Source: Haemaphysalis longicornis (taxonomy: Eukaryota; Arthropoda; Arachnida; Ixodida; Ixodidae). From it: a stretch of DNA of 64,000 bases. Of the stretch, positions 1 to 13,405 are shown in pieces. The stretch's first letter is position 1; the number at the start of each line of letters is the position of its first letter. A program made the position numbers and the translations under genes. The notes beneath the pieces were generated by a model. It had not been told where the DNA came from, did not search any database, and saw nothing but the letters and a program-made list of their open reading frames with translations. Where the stretch lies: the NCBI GenBank assembly GCA_013339765.2, contig JABSTR010001640.1:62001-126000 (forward strand), given 5' to 3'.

Positions 1-2190
1 CCGAATTTGGCGCCGCGCCTGAATCCTATTGCATTTCACTGGGGACCTTTTCCAGTAGCGCTCGCGCATGCGTTACTCTCGCTCGCAGCGACCGATCCGC
101 AAACATTGCGGCGCAAAATATAAACAAAACGACGCCATATTGGATTAGCCAGTTGCGAACGCCGAGCCTCCGAAGTGCTGTACGTTTTCTGAAGAAATTT
201 TTACCAACAGGGGAGGGCGGTGCTGCGTTCTTTTGCTGTGTGATTGCGTATTGGCGTTTGCTCGAACGTGTTCCGCGTTCCGACGACGGACTAACAATTT
301 AGAACGCCACCAAACTGTGAACCGCGGAAACGGCGGATAAATAGAATTCTTCTCCTTCCTGCGGTGCAGGTGAAGGCACCGCGAAAAAGCGCTACTTATC
401 CCCCCAGGCGTCAAAAAAAAAAAAAAAAAAAAGAGAGGCTCACAATAACGCGTAAGACTGACAAAATACAAGTGCCATGAAGACAAAATACAAGTTGGGT
501 TTATTAGAAAGACTGCTTAGTCCCGATAACAATGATGCCAATATCATCGCAATCTTTGGACAAATAACGGCAATATCAAAGAAAACGTGTGAAGCAGTCG
601 CGACCCCCTAGCCAATTTCCCGCAACTTTTCTATGACGTCACGGAACCTTGTTTGTGCGATTGGCGGCCGCCCAACTGACCTGTCGCGACGACACATGAC
701 TGGACGTCTGTCATGGGGCCTCCAGTTCCATTTTACCGCATCACTTGAATGCTAACGTGCAGTTGACGCACTGAAAATTGTTTTATTGTTGGCCCGTATG
801 ACGTCATTCTTGCTCATAACACGTCACTGTGGCGCAAAATTTGAAAGCTTTTAAACACTTCTTGCTTTTTTTTTTTCGTTAAAAAACATCTTTTGTGGTT
901 GTAATGGAGCTGAGTGAGATACTGAATCCTAGTTCTTTCAAATTAAACGAAGATGGCTCCTTTAAAGGTAGCGAAGCTGTGCGCAACCTTCACGACCATC
1001 ACGAAGGTTCAAGTCCACGATTGCAGCCGATTTGCTTCCTCTTCGCTGCCGCAACGACCTTTCCAACATGTCGCTATGAGTGTGAGCTTCTTCCACTTTT
1101 TTGGAAGGGATAATCATTTGACATCACCTTGGAGGGGCGTATGCTATGACGTGTCTTTCCCTTTCCGAGCAAGTGTTGCCACGACTACGGCGAACGCTGG
1201 AGTTTTTTTTTTTTTTTTTTTTTTTTTTGAGTGAGTATGCCTGACTTGGCAAACGTGCGCAGGGGGCGCTGGGTGGTCGTCGCGAGGCAGGCACACACGA
1301 GCGCTAGGGATTTTCTTGGTTTTGTTAACAGCCGGGCGTTCGCCGCGAGGCCCGCGCTCACGTGCGCACGCTCGTCAATTTCTTCCTATTTTGTAGCGCG
1401 AGCTACACTGGCCGATGTTGAGCAGTTTCGCGTGGCTCCTGGAGAGCCGTACTGCGCATGCGCGAAGAGCAGTGACGCCTCACGGCGCACAGCTGGCGCG
1501 CCGGAGCCGCCGCCGCAGCGACTGGTTTGAATAGGATTAAACTGGATTGGATTGGACTGGATTGTATTGGATTGGAAATCGTTTTAGCAGCAGTAAGCAT
1601 GATAGTCGGCTAATTCTAGACAACCGGGAAACCTAAGAATAACCAGCTGAACCTTAGTTCGCGCTACGTATATCCTGGCATAGCCGAGCTAAGCCACTGC
1701 GAATTTTTTTTTTTTTAACTGCGGACACGAAAAATTGCGATTTGCGAAAGAGCTTCGCTGTTAAAGTCATTTTAGTGACTCAAAAGCCGGTGCATATCGT
1801 GCAGCGAGGATCTGCAGAACGTGCGAGGTCGGCGACTTGTATGCGCGTTCGATGTTCGAAGAATGCGTTCCCTCCCCGCAAGTGTTTCTCGACAGCGTCG
1901 TCTGCGCTCTCATTGTGTGCCCTGTTTAGCGCCCCGAGTATGCGTGCCGGTGTCGGCGGCAGCATCTCTCTCGCGTTCCCGGCGTGCCCTGGGGCGTATC
2001 CCGCAGAAGCGGCGCATGATCGATGCGTCCGCGACCGACAGCCTGAATCGGCGGGAGAGAGTCGGGGACCGAGGTTGAAGAAACTCGCACAATGGAGAGC
2101 GCGGCACCTTCGCGCTTTGGAAGCCCCGTGGCGGTGGCGCAGGGAATGCGCTGCTTGATAGGATGGAGGGGCAACAAAACAAAGGGCCTG
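1..2190. other. Stretch without a recognised gene
   Basis: No ORF here looks coding: none shows a family motif and the longest follow base composition. Visible features are homopolymers (A run near 414-434, T run 1202-1228, T run near 2194-2217) and several TGACGTCA-like motifs near 640-830. Nothing was recognised as a named element. Confidence 0.5.
1531..1577. repeat. Degenerate GGATT-type pentamer repeat
   Basis: The words GGATT, TGGATT and TGGACTGG repeat about eight times in a row, forming a short imperfect pentamer array. It could be a simple repeat or the tail of a degraded retroelement; no body is recognised next to it. Confidence 0.6.
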
Positions 2191-2263
2191 GGCTTTTTTT
2201 TTTTTTTTTTTTTTTTTCCTGTTTCGCCCTCGGTCACACGCTCACGATCCATTCAGCCCTCCG

Positions 2264-2805
<542 letters not shown>

Positions 2806-2806
<1 letters not shown>

Positions 2807-3929
2807 TGTGTGTGTGAGAGAGAGAGAGGGGGGGGGGGGGCGGCTATTGAATGTGCACCCCAGTGAGCATGTGTGGGGAGTATACCGGGATGGATCGATG
2901 CACGAAACTATCGACACGGATGGTGGTGGTGTAGGCCCTGCTGCTACCGCCGTTTTCTCCTAATTGCCAATGGCGTGACGCAACTCTGGGCCATCAATAT
3001 AATTGACCCAGACCGCCAAGCCGGGATCCAAGTTTCGAATTACAGTAATCTTCCGCCAGATAGCAAAGTTGTAAAAAATAACCACCGCCTGCTCGTTCCA
3101 GCACACTGTTGGTTGTTGTCAGTGGCGTGGTTGCGTGTTATCGTGTTGTCACGAAGCCCTCGTTTGGTTGAGTGTTTTATCTACATGTAGTTTTCGCCGC
3201 CAGCGCCTTAATTTGTGTACCTCCCGAGAAGTTGCCGCTCATTTGCTTGGCGAGGGCTGTCGGCTTGTTGTCGCCGAAACAGAGGTCTGCGCTTGAACTG
3301 GATAGCGTTCGTTGCTCTCTCTTGCTCCCGGATGGAACATGGCCGATTGGGCCTCCTGATTGAAAGCCGCGTGCCAGTGAGCCTTACGCCCAATCTATTG
3401 TTCCTGTATGTGGCTCCTCTAGTGGAGCATATGGGCAGCACATACAGTAGCTCTACACTGGCAGCATACCTTCAGGACTACCACAGCGAGGCTTTTGGCG
3501 TGAAGCGTTCTTTCGGGTTCGCATGTATACAGCAGCATTTATCACCCGCACTTTCGAGGGGGGAAGCGTGTTAGCAAGCCATTTCCGGAGGCAGAAGTAT
3601 CTGTAAACAGTCGATAAAGACCGAAGATAGCTGGAGTGAAGTCGTTTGATGCCTTGCTTGCATTGCGCTTGAGCTCTAGTGTTTAGAACGTGTCCTTGCC
3701 CAGCAGCGTATGACTTGACTGTTGTCCTTAGTTTCGGCATACACCGTATGGCTCAGCTTTGTTATCTTTGGCTTGCTTTGCACAAGCTAACGCGTTGTGC
3801 CGCCCGGTTCTCAATACACTTTGAAAAGACCGTGTACAGAGAGAATAAAAAATGCTGCAGAAATTCAGAGAATTATCTACTAGTGCGTAGCATTCTTTTG
3901 CCGCTTGTCTTGAGTGTGACTTTTTTTCC
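2806..3929. other. Stretch without a recognised gene
   Basis: It begins with GA and G runs (2815-2840). The remainder has only short ORFs without recognisable motifs. No element boundary was found. Confidence 0.5.
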
Positions 3930-4760
3930 AACGAAATTTGTTTTTCTAAGTATTGTCCAACTAATTATCTCCATTTACGCTAATTTAACGATTATTGGTA
4001 GAACTTCCACAAAATCTGCATGATTGTGGAATGCAGGTCGTTATACAATTTTCCATTTTGCGTATTTTTTCCGTATTCTTTTTTTTTTTCAAAATTTCGT
4101 TCGACCAGGTATCTCCATTTACGCTATCATAACGACTACAGGTGGAACTTCCCCGAAATCTGCATTATTGTGGAATTGCAAGGCGTTACACTGTTCGCGA
4201 TTTTACCCGTAATTGACTTTCTCAGTGAAAACTTCCTGTTCACGTACATTTAAACACACTCGCCTCCACCGTTTTATGCTGCAGAGCAAACTTTCGCAAT
4301 AAAAAAAAAAACCTACTTTATATTTTCTTATTAGTTTTTCAAAATTTCGTTCGACCAAGTTATCCATTTACGCTATTATAACGATGATGACAGCTGAAAC
4401 TTTCGCGAAATCTGCATTATTGTGGAAAGCTATGCGTTATACGTTTCTTTGCATTTTTCGGAATTTGTTTAGTTTTTATTTTCAAAAATTTTGTCCGACC
4501 AATTATTTCCATTTACGCTTTTATAACGATTACAGGGAAAACTTTCGCGAAATCTTCATTGTTGTGAAAATGCAGGGCGTTACAGAGTTCACCGAGTTTC
4601 CTTAATTATTTTATATTTTTCTTTCCTTTTTTAGTTTTTCGAAAATTTCGTTCGACCAGTTATCACCATTTACGCTATTATAACGATTACAGGTGGAACT
4701 GCCGCGATATCTGCATTTTTGTGGAAATGCAGGGCGTTACACGGTCCTGGCTGAGGGAAA
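3930..4760. repeat. Five diverged tandem units, about 145-157 bp
   Basis: A segment beginning CCATTTACGCT and containing AACGATTACAGGTGGAACTT, GAAATCTGCATTATTGTGG and a GGGCGTTACA end recurs five times, with starts near 3971, 4115, 4364, 4509 and 4666. Each is preceded by a T-rich run and AAAATTTCGTTCGACCA. Spacings are 144, 249, 145 and 157 bp; the 249-bp gap holds extra sequence around 4200-4320. The units differ at many positions, so this is an old satellite-like array, distinct from the one at 56742. Confidence 0.8.
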
Positions 4761-4923
4761 GGGAAAGGGGGGGGGGGGTACTTGGCAAAGAATGCTACGC
4801 GTTAAAAAGGAATCAGGAGGAGAAGGTTGAGGGGAATTGGGCCATACCAAGCCCCCTCGCCAAAATTGCTTGTCGCTGGTCTCTTCGCCGACGCAAAACC
4901 CGTCCTGAAAAGCCTACCAAATA

Positions 4924-5812
4924 GAGTCAAACCCGATTATAACAAACCCGGATAGAGCGAATTATCCTATATATCGAACAAAAACAAATCAGTTGTGAAA
5001 ATAACACGCGAAACATATTCCTTATAACTAACAAAGTTCACATCAGATGTATCGAACTCGGCGACCCTAGAATTGCAGCCGAAATGCATGGTCTCACAGC
5101 GGTTGATTGGCCAAGTTGATTGGCCAATTTGATTGGCCGTTGATTGGCCGTTGATTGGCCATGTTTGAGACGTTGAGTCTCACGTGGAGTGACGTGACGC
5201 CCGACATTTTCCGTAACTGAATCAGAGTGGAAAGCTAGTTGAAAATGGTTCATGACTGCAACTCCTCACAACAAAACGGCGCCGTAGAATTCCTTCGGGG
5301 ATTTCCTGAGTGTCGTCGACGACCAGGTTGCCGTCACTGTGACCCTGTCTGACGCAGACACCGTTGCCGATGCCATGGCAGCTGGTGCTGCTGAAAGCAC
5401 CAAAGAGGCAGAGGATGTCGCGAGTGAAAGCCATCCGACGCTTAATGAAGCGTTTTCGGCAGTTGACATGCTCCGCCATTATTGCTTCGATATTGAAGGA
5501 CACGGACTCGAGTGCTGTGCTAGTTACGCCGCCAAAATGAAAGTGAAAACAAGAATCACCTTTTTTTTATGTGAAGTAGGCAGCTGAGGCGGAAAGTTGC
5601 TTTATTGCTTGCAATAAATGGATTGTTTCGGTATGGTAAAGCAATACTTTATTGTGCTGGTTTCCGCATGCCGGAATGGGGAAGGGGGGTGTCCCGTGTA
5701 GTGCGAGCTCGTGACAAAAAACTCGTTATCGGCGGGTTTCACTATATCGACTGTTGGATATATCGAACTAATCGCGGCGCATATTTGAGTTCGCTGTAGC
5801 CGGGTTTGACTG
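4924..5812. mobile_element. Tigger/pogo-type DNA transposon, internally deleted
   Basis: The ends are inverted repeats: the left begins GAGTCAAACCCGATTATAAC and the right, reverse-complemented, begins CAGTCAAACCCGGCTACAGC. Both are flanked by TA, the target duplicated by Tc1/mariner-pogo elements. At 889 bp it is too short for a full transposase. On the + strand 5339-5560 reads an acidic segment followed by PTLNEAFSAVDMLRHYC, resembling the C-terminal tail of Tigger transposases. The DDE core is absent, so it cannot move by itself. The family call rests on the termini and the tail motif. Confidence 0.65.
5102..5160. repeat. Minisatellite of GTTGATTGGCC units
   Basis: Five copies of a TTGATTGGCC core occur with spacings of 11-12 bp inside the Tigger-type element. 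The unit contains the reverse complement of a CCAAT box (ATTGG), which may be coincidental. Confidence 0.85.
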
Positions 5813-8515
5813 TAACGCGAATATTCCTCGGATATCCTATTTCACTCCGCAAAGCACGTCTCCAATCATGACGACTTTCGCAAGCCGAAGCCGGAGTGGC
5901 TACCGGTGGGAACGTTCTCGCTCGCATTCAATTACGTACGCGGTCCACAGCCGCGCCACTACGGCGGCGGTATGTGGACCCAAATCTCATCTCCGTATCT
6001 GTACATCCCCCGCCCATGTCGCGGGTCCCCTTCGCCCACGTTCTGCGTCGCGTCGCTTTGTCTTGCGGCCGTCCTTGCCCCGTGGTCCGCTTTCCACGAG
6101 GAGGAGAAACAATGGAGGCGCGAGATATTGTTTCTTTTCCCCCTTCTTCACCCGCTTGTTTCTCTCGCGAGCGTTCCCTTGTTTACTGTTTCCAGCCCCG
6201 GCCAGATAAGCGGCCCGCGACAGCAGCGACGTCACGTTCGGCGCACGTCCCCGCTGCGTGTACCCGGTACGTGCACGTTCGTATGCCTGCGCTCCCCGCC
6301 GCGTCCGTTGACGAAGGCTACGCTGACCTGCAGGGCGCGGTCACGCACAACGTATGCACTAGCCGCAGTGCCGTAGCCACTCGTTTGTGTGCGGTATTCT
6401 CGTGTTTGTCCGTTTTGAAAACGGCCGTTTTGCGTCCGTTTTATTGTGACGTACTTCCAGTTGTAGGCGGGCTTTGGGTTAACTTTTTCGCAACTGTTCT
6501 TGTAAACACATTTTAAGCAACTAAGCCTATTTTAAACTATCCTTTATGTGTTTATTGTTCCGCCAGAGAACCAACAATAGGCAACTAAAAATCGTCTGCT
6601 CCGAGAAGCCGCGGCTCATAGCTCCGCCGTGCTTGCATGACGTCACATACGGGTGTTCGTTTTTAGCCAGTCAGGACTTGCTCAAAATGGACACTTTTAA
6701 AACGGACTCGAAACGGATAAAACACGAGAATATTGCCCCAGGGTTGACGCTTGGGCAAGTTGGTTCATGGTGCGAGGGGAGGGAACAGTGCAACGGGACA
6801 AGACGACGAACTGAGCGCTTACTAGCTTATATAATTGGAAATCAGTGCAGCAGCGCTGACTAACAAAACGTTGTGACTTATTGTGACATGTTGTTACTTA
6901 CAACACAAGACGACGACATCACACGCGTTGTCGTCGTCTTCGTCCCTTGTTTCGTCATTTTTGCGCGTCCCCCCCCCGAAGTCTTACGAACACTTGTAGC
7001 CGTAGGACCTGTACGTCATTCGGTGAAAGTCCTTCATAAGATCCATACCGCCCGTCTGGCCCATTGAACATCCCGTTTTGTTGTGGGAGTTGGTGGGACA
7101 GTTGGGCCGAAGCCAGGAGAGTCGAACGCGGGCCGTGGTTCCACGCTTTGAGCGTTCAGCTGTTCCATCCGTCTCTCAAAAATAAACCCGGCGACTCATC
7201 GTGCCACTACGTCAACGTGCGCTTTCTTAAACGCCGCCACTGAGAATCCGCTCCTGGCTGCCCCTCGCTCGAGTGTACGAGCTGCTTTGGAACGCGACCA
7301 TTGTGTTTCCGGAACAAGTAGTTCGGTTCCGCCACTTCCGCGACTATGCAGGCCACAGGCCAAGGCTGTCAACCGTCTAGATAACAGCGTATACTGGCAT
7401 CGGTGTTTCTCTTACCGTCCGCAGAGTTGCTCGCCCTCCCCCCCCCCCCACCCACCCACGTGCGAACACACGCACACGCACGCACGCACAACCATTCTTT
7501 TCTCATTGTTACCAAATCTTGCTGGTAATGCAAAAAAGGTGGCTTCGCTGCATGACTTGTACGTTGAATTTTTCCGCGCAGCACAAATTTAATGCAGTTT
7601 TTTTTGCACAACACGACGGCTATGCGGGAAAGCCGGACGCGCAAAAAGGCCGCATATTCGGTGTTTGGGTGACTTCCATTTGCAAGAGCAAATTGCTGAA
7701 TAATATGACACGCGCATCGGCATAAAAGTCAGTCACAGAGAACGGGCACTGAATAAATATGCGGGCGACTTCGGCAGCAAGCTCTAATTGGCATTTTTAC
7801 ACGGATCAACCGAGTTCATCGCGGTGTCCGCCGTCACTTTTGCAGAAGACACACTGGTGGATATCACTGCACTAGATGAGAAAGCATCTCTATTGGATCA
7901 TTTCTGACCCCGTCCTGCTTGCGTGGAATGGCCAACGAGAAAGCGGGTAACGTCAGCTTTGTTAGCTTGGCTCACGTAAAGAGGGTGGGAAGTGCAGTCG
8001 CACGGCCGTCTAATCGGGTCGCCCCCCGTCGTGTCTTGCCCCCCCCACTGCCCCCGCATCGCGATGAGCGCGGCGTGGAAGCATGCCAAGGGAGCGGATG
8101 CTCGCGGCGGCGACGACGTCGACGACGACGCCAACGGCGCGTGGGCTGGCAGCGCGACGAGACGCAGCCCGCGTTTCCTCGGCCCGCGGCGGCATTCGGG
8201 CGCTTGCGTAATTTCGCTCGTTTTTCCGCGAGAAAAAGAAAGCTCGCCCAGCTAGTATCATTGGTGGCGCCCATGCGGAAGGTAGGAGCGCCCGCATTCG
8301 CGTCACGTGTGTGGCCGATGGGAGACGGCCGTAGGTGCTGCATTCCTCGCTGTGAGTACTATACAGTTCAGTTATATACTGTACAGTACAGTTATACAGT
8401 TCGAGCCCAACTCGTAGCATCCGTATGAGATCACCCTGTGTGGCCTGCTTGTCTTCTCCGGCGTATACGGGCGCTGCATTTCTGGCGAACACCACACGCC
8501 GGGCGGAACTCTCTC
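5813..8515. other. CpG-rich stretch without a recognised gene
   Basis: Two CpG-rich patches (about 5870-6390 and 7980-8350) have long overlapping ORFs in several frames, which is expected from composition. A MITE-like element (6393-6737) lies between them. A short inverted repeat built on ACGACGACATC lies at about 6905-6942, and C and AC runs at about 7438-7490. Promoter activity is possible but nothing proves it. Confidence 0.45.
6393..6737. mobile_element. MITE-like element with about 30-bp inverted ends
   Basis: The left end reads GGTATTCTCGTGTTTGTCCG. The right end, reverse-complemented, reads GGCAATATTCTCGTGTTTTA followed by TCCGTTT. The arms are imperfect and there is no coding capacity inside, so this is a non-autonomous element of unknown superfamily. 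Confidence 0.6.
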
Positions 8516-8518
8516 ACC

Positions 8519-8663
<145 letters not shown>

Positions 8664-9225
8664 GAAGCCGTTCCACTCAATGTGAAAGCTGTCGGAAGTG
8701 CAGAGCAGTGATTCGCCATAATGGGCTGTAGCGCCGTTATCCGCTCACTGCTACCACCCAACGCATTTCAAATTTCCCGCCTTCGCAGTGCTCGCGCGCC
8801 CTCTGCCTGAAACTGCGCCAGCGGGAGTTCTGTTCTTTTTGTGCTCGCTTTCCTTCCCGCACGTGCCGGCGTTGCACTGCCACTTTTTTTTTTTTTTTTT
8901 CGCTTACTATCGTAAAAACCAACCCAAAGAGAGTTCCTAACCAAATGAACGTGGGCGCTGCCGGTTAATTACGTATATTTTGCCTCAAATGTACCTGCAG
9001 TTTTCTTCGCGTAAACAACGGGGAGATGTATGACAAGCGCCAGCGGTTCACGAGTTTCGAACGCTTATGACTATATGAACCGCTTGACTTTCAAAGCCTC
9101 TGGGTTACGCCGTTACGCCGCGACGACGGAACGCCGTGTGGGTCTACTTGGGTCTAGCGAGCGAGCTACGACAAGGCGAGCAGAGCCACTTAACCGGGAG
9201 AGTAAATCGAATTAAAGCGCCGACC
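8664..9225 (+). repeat. Dispersed repeat family B, copy 1
   Basis: About 560 bp here recurs in inverse orientation at about 34384-34966 and 61742-62338. Shared landmarks are a block around CTGTCGGAAGTGCAGAGCAG, the block CGTGCCGGCGTTGCACTGCC followed by a T run, and CATACATCTCC with CCGCTGGCGCTTG on the other strand. No transposase or RT motif is visible and no terminal repeat was fixed. Class unknown. Confidence 0.8.
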
Positions 9226-10169
9226 TCTGTGTTCAAGCTACCGCTAATTCCGTCTTCCGTTAGCCTGATCTTTGTCCGGGTGAATTTGCGTTAATTGAGT
9301 CTTCCGATAATGCGATCTCCTTTACGTTTGATATTACTTTATTCTGGCATCTCTTTCATTCCGCGTTTCCGTATTCGCCTAATTTGATAGCGCTGGAACG
9401 CCGCGGAAGAATTAAGTCGTTGCCGTCCGCTTATTAGATCGTAGGGCGAATAGATTCGATTACGCTATTCTGCCACTGCGGAACTAGCGTCAGTCGGCTG
9501 CAAGTTGCTGCTACGTGCGTTTTGCATGGCAAGTTCGGGAAGGTATGAATTTTTTGTTTTGCTTGGAAGATGTTGGCTGTTCAGCACGTGATACAATATC
9601 CATGCCGCGATCACGAGGCCTGCCTTTAAAGGGTGCTCCACTGCAAGTACACCGATGCTGTGTGGGGAAATTGGAACTCAGAGTTACTGGCGAAAATAGT
9701 GTTGCAGTGTCGGCTGCTATGTGACAATTATTAGGATAATTTATGCCCGAGAGGCAGCAAATTAACTGCAAGGCAGCACCAACGCTGTATAATTGCATTA
9801 CGTTCGTGTACTCGTCTGTGAATATTCTTCCCCAGCGGCAGTTGTGTGGTCAAGCTCGAGCCTTCGCAGATTTCAATTACGAGCGCTACTTCGGAGGCGC
9901 TTTAATTACGGCGCGTAGTTATCACAGCCCTTATGGCAGGCCACTGCACCGACGCCAAAGGGCGTGTGCATACGTATACACATATCTTTGTCTCTCTGTG
10001 AAAAGTTATCTGTGGGCAAAATTGTTGCCAATCTGCGCTAACCTGCCGGCAACGGAACGACTAACCGCAACTCCTGCATCCGTTTTGTAACAACTTTCTC
10101 ACTGCTGTATTCTCCGCTGTTAGGTATGAATCGGCGGCAGTTTCCTTTTGGTGCCACGGCCAACACTGT
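9226..10169. other. Stretch without a recognised gene
   Basis: Only short ORFs without family motifs; no repeat boundary was recognised. Confidence 0.5.
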
Positions 10170-10490
10170 GGCCTGGAACTTGTGTACTGTGGGTCCATTC
10201 GATTCACCCGCACCACTTGGACCAGTTGAGACGGTGCAGCACTTCGCCATTCGTTTCAGTGGGGAAATGTCGCGGCACCTAAACTGCACCGTTCGATTCA
10301 CCCTGTGGTGCAAGGACGAGTTCCTAGATTTTTCTGAACTCCCTGCCGGGGAGGTGCAGAAGCAGACCAAAAAAGTGCAGGTCTGGTTCCGCCGATTAGC
10401 AAAATGGCGGAGCCGGCACCGCACTGGTGTTAACTGGTTCAAGCGGTGCAGGGAGAATCGAACGGACCCTGCAGTGCCTTGTTCCAGTTG
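10170..10490. mobile_element. Foldback/MITE-like element
   Basis: A segment at 10186-10226 (ACTGTGGGTCCATTCGATTC, then CCGCACCACTTGGACCAGT) is the imperfect reverse complement of 10433-10475. The similarity continues outward to a CTGGAAC word on each side, giving arms of about 50-60 bp. The 130-codon ORF that spans it follows from the absence of stops and matches nothing I know. Confidence 0.6.
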
Positions 10491-10513
10491 GGCGGGAGGT
10501 GGGAGTCAGCCTT

Positions 10514-10806
10514 TTTAGGGGCGAAGTCCGTAGGGGCTGGGGCTGTTGGCGTCTCCTGTCGTCGTCGTAAGCGTCGTCTCATGTAGTCACGGTACTAAAA
10601 CACCGGGACACTCGTCTACGCCTAGCGCTGGAGCGCTTCGTGCTTCAAAGACACGATACTTTTACAGCAAAGCCGTATACTTCTAGCCCCCAATGGTTTC
10701 ATCTCCGTTGACAGAAACGCCAAGGCACCAAGAATACACTTATATACTGCATGCTTCGCCCGTCCCCAAGTTTCACGTTAGTGGTGATGGCCCGTGATTT
10801 CTTTTC
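10514..10806 (+). repeat. Dispersed repeat family A, copy A1
   Basis: Family A starts near TTTTAGGGGCGAAG, passes through GGCTGGGGCTGTTGGCGTCT and GTCGTCGTCGTAAG, then a core unit beginning GTACTAAAACACCGGGACAC, then GGTTTCATCTCCGTTG, and ends near CATGCTTCGCCCG and a T-rich tail. This copy has one core unit; other copies (13044, 13977, 30091, 32088) have two to four. No coding potential; class unknown. Confidence 0.85.
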
Positions 10807-13043
10807 GACAGTCACAGCGGCCGCTAACGTGTGGAACTGTTGCCGAGTGTTCTCGCAGCTTTTCTGGCCATACTGCTCGGCATCGCGTGCCCGTGAGCGG
10901 GAGCGTGTTAGCTAGTGTGGGGCCGCGTACAGCTTCCCCAAGGGCGAACCCAAAAGGCGCTTCGAAGCACGCCGTGTGAAGACGAGGCGCATTCCGCTCG
11001 TGGTACGCGCAACCACCCGCCACTCGGCCGCTACCATTGTGGCCGCCCTTGGATGCGCCGCCGTGCCTTCGCCTTTTGCGCGCGCGCGTTCCGTTCCAAG
11101 GCCGTCGCGTTCTTTCGTGCCTGCTTGCCGGCGGCGCCCACGGCGGTTGCGTGTTCGCGTGCCGCCCGGTCGGCGCACATCTTCTCAACGTTACTAGTAA
11201 CGTTGCATCTTCTCGCCTCCGCTTCTCCCGACTTCATTCTTACTGGGAAGAAGAGTAGCGTTTTTACGTGCCCACATCGCCACGGGGAGCCGCTCTTCTT
11301 ACGCGGAGAAACCGAGCTGTCGCGCGTGTGTGTTTAGTGACAAAGCGCCGTCGTTGTACGTGGGCTGCTTGCACCCCCGACGAGCACCCACGGCGATCGC
11401 TGGAAGAGACAATTGTTTTTCAAAGAGGAACCGAGCGGCAATCGAGCGACCTTGCCGCTTCCTCGCCCGTGAGCGGAGGTGCGTACGGCCCGAGCGAGCG
11501 CCGTTTGGGTGTCTTCGAACGTGCCCGAAATACTGGCCGCGTGTGTCGCGCATTCTTCGTCGTCCCCCGCCGTTTGTCGTCACCTCGACTCTTGTACGGC
11601 GGGGCAGAGGTAGAGGCGGAGGCACCGGTCGCGTCGGCGCACTTTGGCGAAGCTTGTGGCTGCGCCCTGCTTGTCGCCCGTGAAAATGGTCCTTTTAAAA
11701 GATGCGGATTCAGTCGGAACTTCGCTGCAGGCAACAAGGTCTGTCTTGGCTGCCTTCCGAGCTACGTGGTCGCGTAATGGTGGGGCATCGCACACGTAGT
11801 ATCGGTGTTGGGCTGCCCTTAGGAGGGGCGGAGGAATGGGGAATAGTTTGATCTCGCCGCCACCCGATCTCGCTCGCCGTTGTCGAGGTGAGCTTGCGTG
11901 AGAATCACGGTTCTTGCTCTGCACCAGAAACGGAAGAATAAAGTGGGAGCTAGAAGGATATGTTCATACGACGTTCGTACGATGCTCATAAGATGTTCCT
12001 ACAACGAGTTGTCACGAACGGGTTCATACTTGCGAAAGAAGTGCTCGCCATGAATACGACAGATTTGGGGGAAGGGAAGGGGGGGAGAGCAGCAGGCTCT
12101 GCTTCTGCCCGTTCTCCTAAAGTGTGAGAGTATTAGCTAAATGCTGCCGTGATTTTGGGGATGTGAGGCCGCATGCGCCTGGCAGAATGTCGGCGGTAGC
12201 GGAAGCGCAGTCGCTGGACCTGCAGTCTCGCGCAACTTCTGTCGTGGCTAACTGAAGCGCCCGAACAATACGTGTGTCATCTTGTTTAACACAGGAGGTC
12301 CCCGGCTTATCTCATACATATTACCTGCATCGGGCTCAACGAGCCACTTCTTTTTAATCCGTAAGCATTTTTTGCTCAGTAACCCACAGCACCAACCGCG
12401 TAACTCCCTGTATCTGCACGAATCGGCGGATTTAAAGCGTTTAATTGGTATAGTAGCGTAAATATATTGCTGGCAGAAGCAAAATAAAATCTCAAAACGA
12501 AGAGAAGTCGTGACGAAACAGCGTAAAAAACGGGGACACTAGGAGAGAAAGACGACAGGACGACGACAGCGTACATAACCAATACCAACTCGCCCAAATG
12601 TTGATCCTTCTGAAGAGAAGTCGTTTGGGAAGGCGTACGCGTTAAGAGGCACTTCTGAAAATGTCTGTACATTGCTTTTTGTGCTCGTTAATGTGGAGGC
12701 TGACGAGAAAGCTGGTAATTCATGTATATTAGCGCCAATAAAAAAGACGGGAAGGGGGGGGGGGGGGGGGGGCTATATAAGCGCCTTCTTTATCTTCGCC
12801 CTTGGTGCGTCGGGGTTATTGTAAATGTGCACGCACCGTTGCGTGCACGTTAAAGGAAACCGAGTTGGCCTGAATACGACGCTTAAACGCTGCCATGCAT
12901 GCACCAGTTCCCCTGCCTCGTTTTCTGCCGTGGTCATTGTGTACCAGTCGTGGTTGCAACACGTACGAGTTGAGATCGTGTATACCAGTTGTCTGTCACC
13001 TCGCGAAGCGGGCCCGAAGAGGCAAAAATCAAAGCCCCTTTCT
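10807..13043. other. CpG-rich stretch, possible upstream promoter
   Basis: Positions about 10850-11890 are strongly CpG-rich with overlapping ORFs in most frames, which composition explains. A donor-like GAG/GTGAGC lies at 11888-11895, so this could hold a non-coding first exon of the gene that starts coding at 26068. No direct support exists in the sequence. The rest (11890-13043) includes a G run at about 12757-12772 and nothing recognised. Confidence 0.35.
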
Positions 13044-13405
13044 TACCGAGAAAATCCAGTGCCATCTTCAGTAACGTGAAACCTGGTGAGGGGCGAAGCA
13101 TGCTGTGTATGAGTGTATTCTTGGCGCCTTGGCGTTTTTGCCGACGGAAATGAAACCGTTGGGGAGTAGACGTAGTACAGCTTTGCTGTAAATGTCCTTG
13201 CGTCTTCGAAGCACGAAGCGCTCTGCTAGCGCGAGGCGTAAACGAATGTCCCGGTGGTTTTTTAGTACGCGTTACGTTCTAGCGGGACGCGTAAACGAGT
13301 TTCACCGGTGTTTTCGTACCGTGACTACATGAGACGAACGACGATTATGCGACGGCAGTAGACACCAACAGCACCAGCCCCTATATATGGGGCTTCGCCC
13401 CGAAT
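13044..13405 (-). repeat. Dispersed repeat family A, copy A2
   Basis: Reverse orientation copy, running from the AACGTGAAACCTGG end (left) to the GGGGCTTCGCCCC end (right), with two core units in the middle. It diverges from A1 mainly in the number of core units and in small indels. Confidence 0.8.

Noticed and set aside
5896..6516. 206-codon ORF on the + strand
   Set aside because: It lies in CpG-rich DNA with equally long ORFs in other frames, shows no domain, and runs into the MITE at 6393.
10126..10518. 130-codon ORF on the + strand
   Set aside because: It spans a foldback element with inverted arms and has no recognisable domain.
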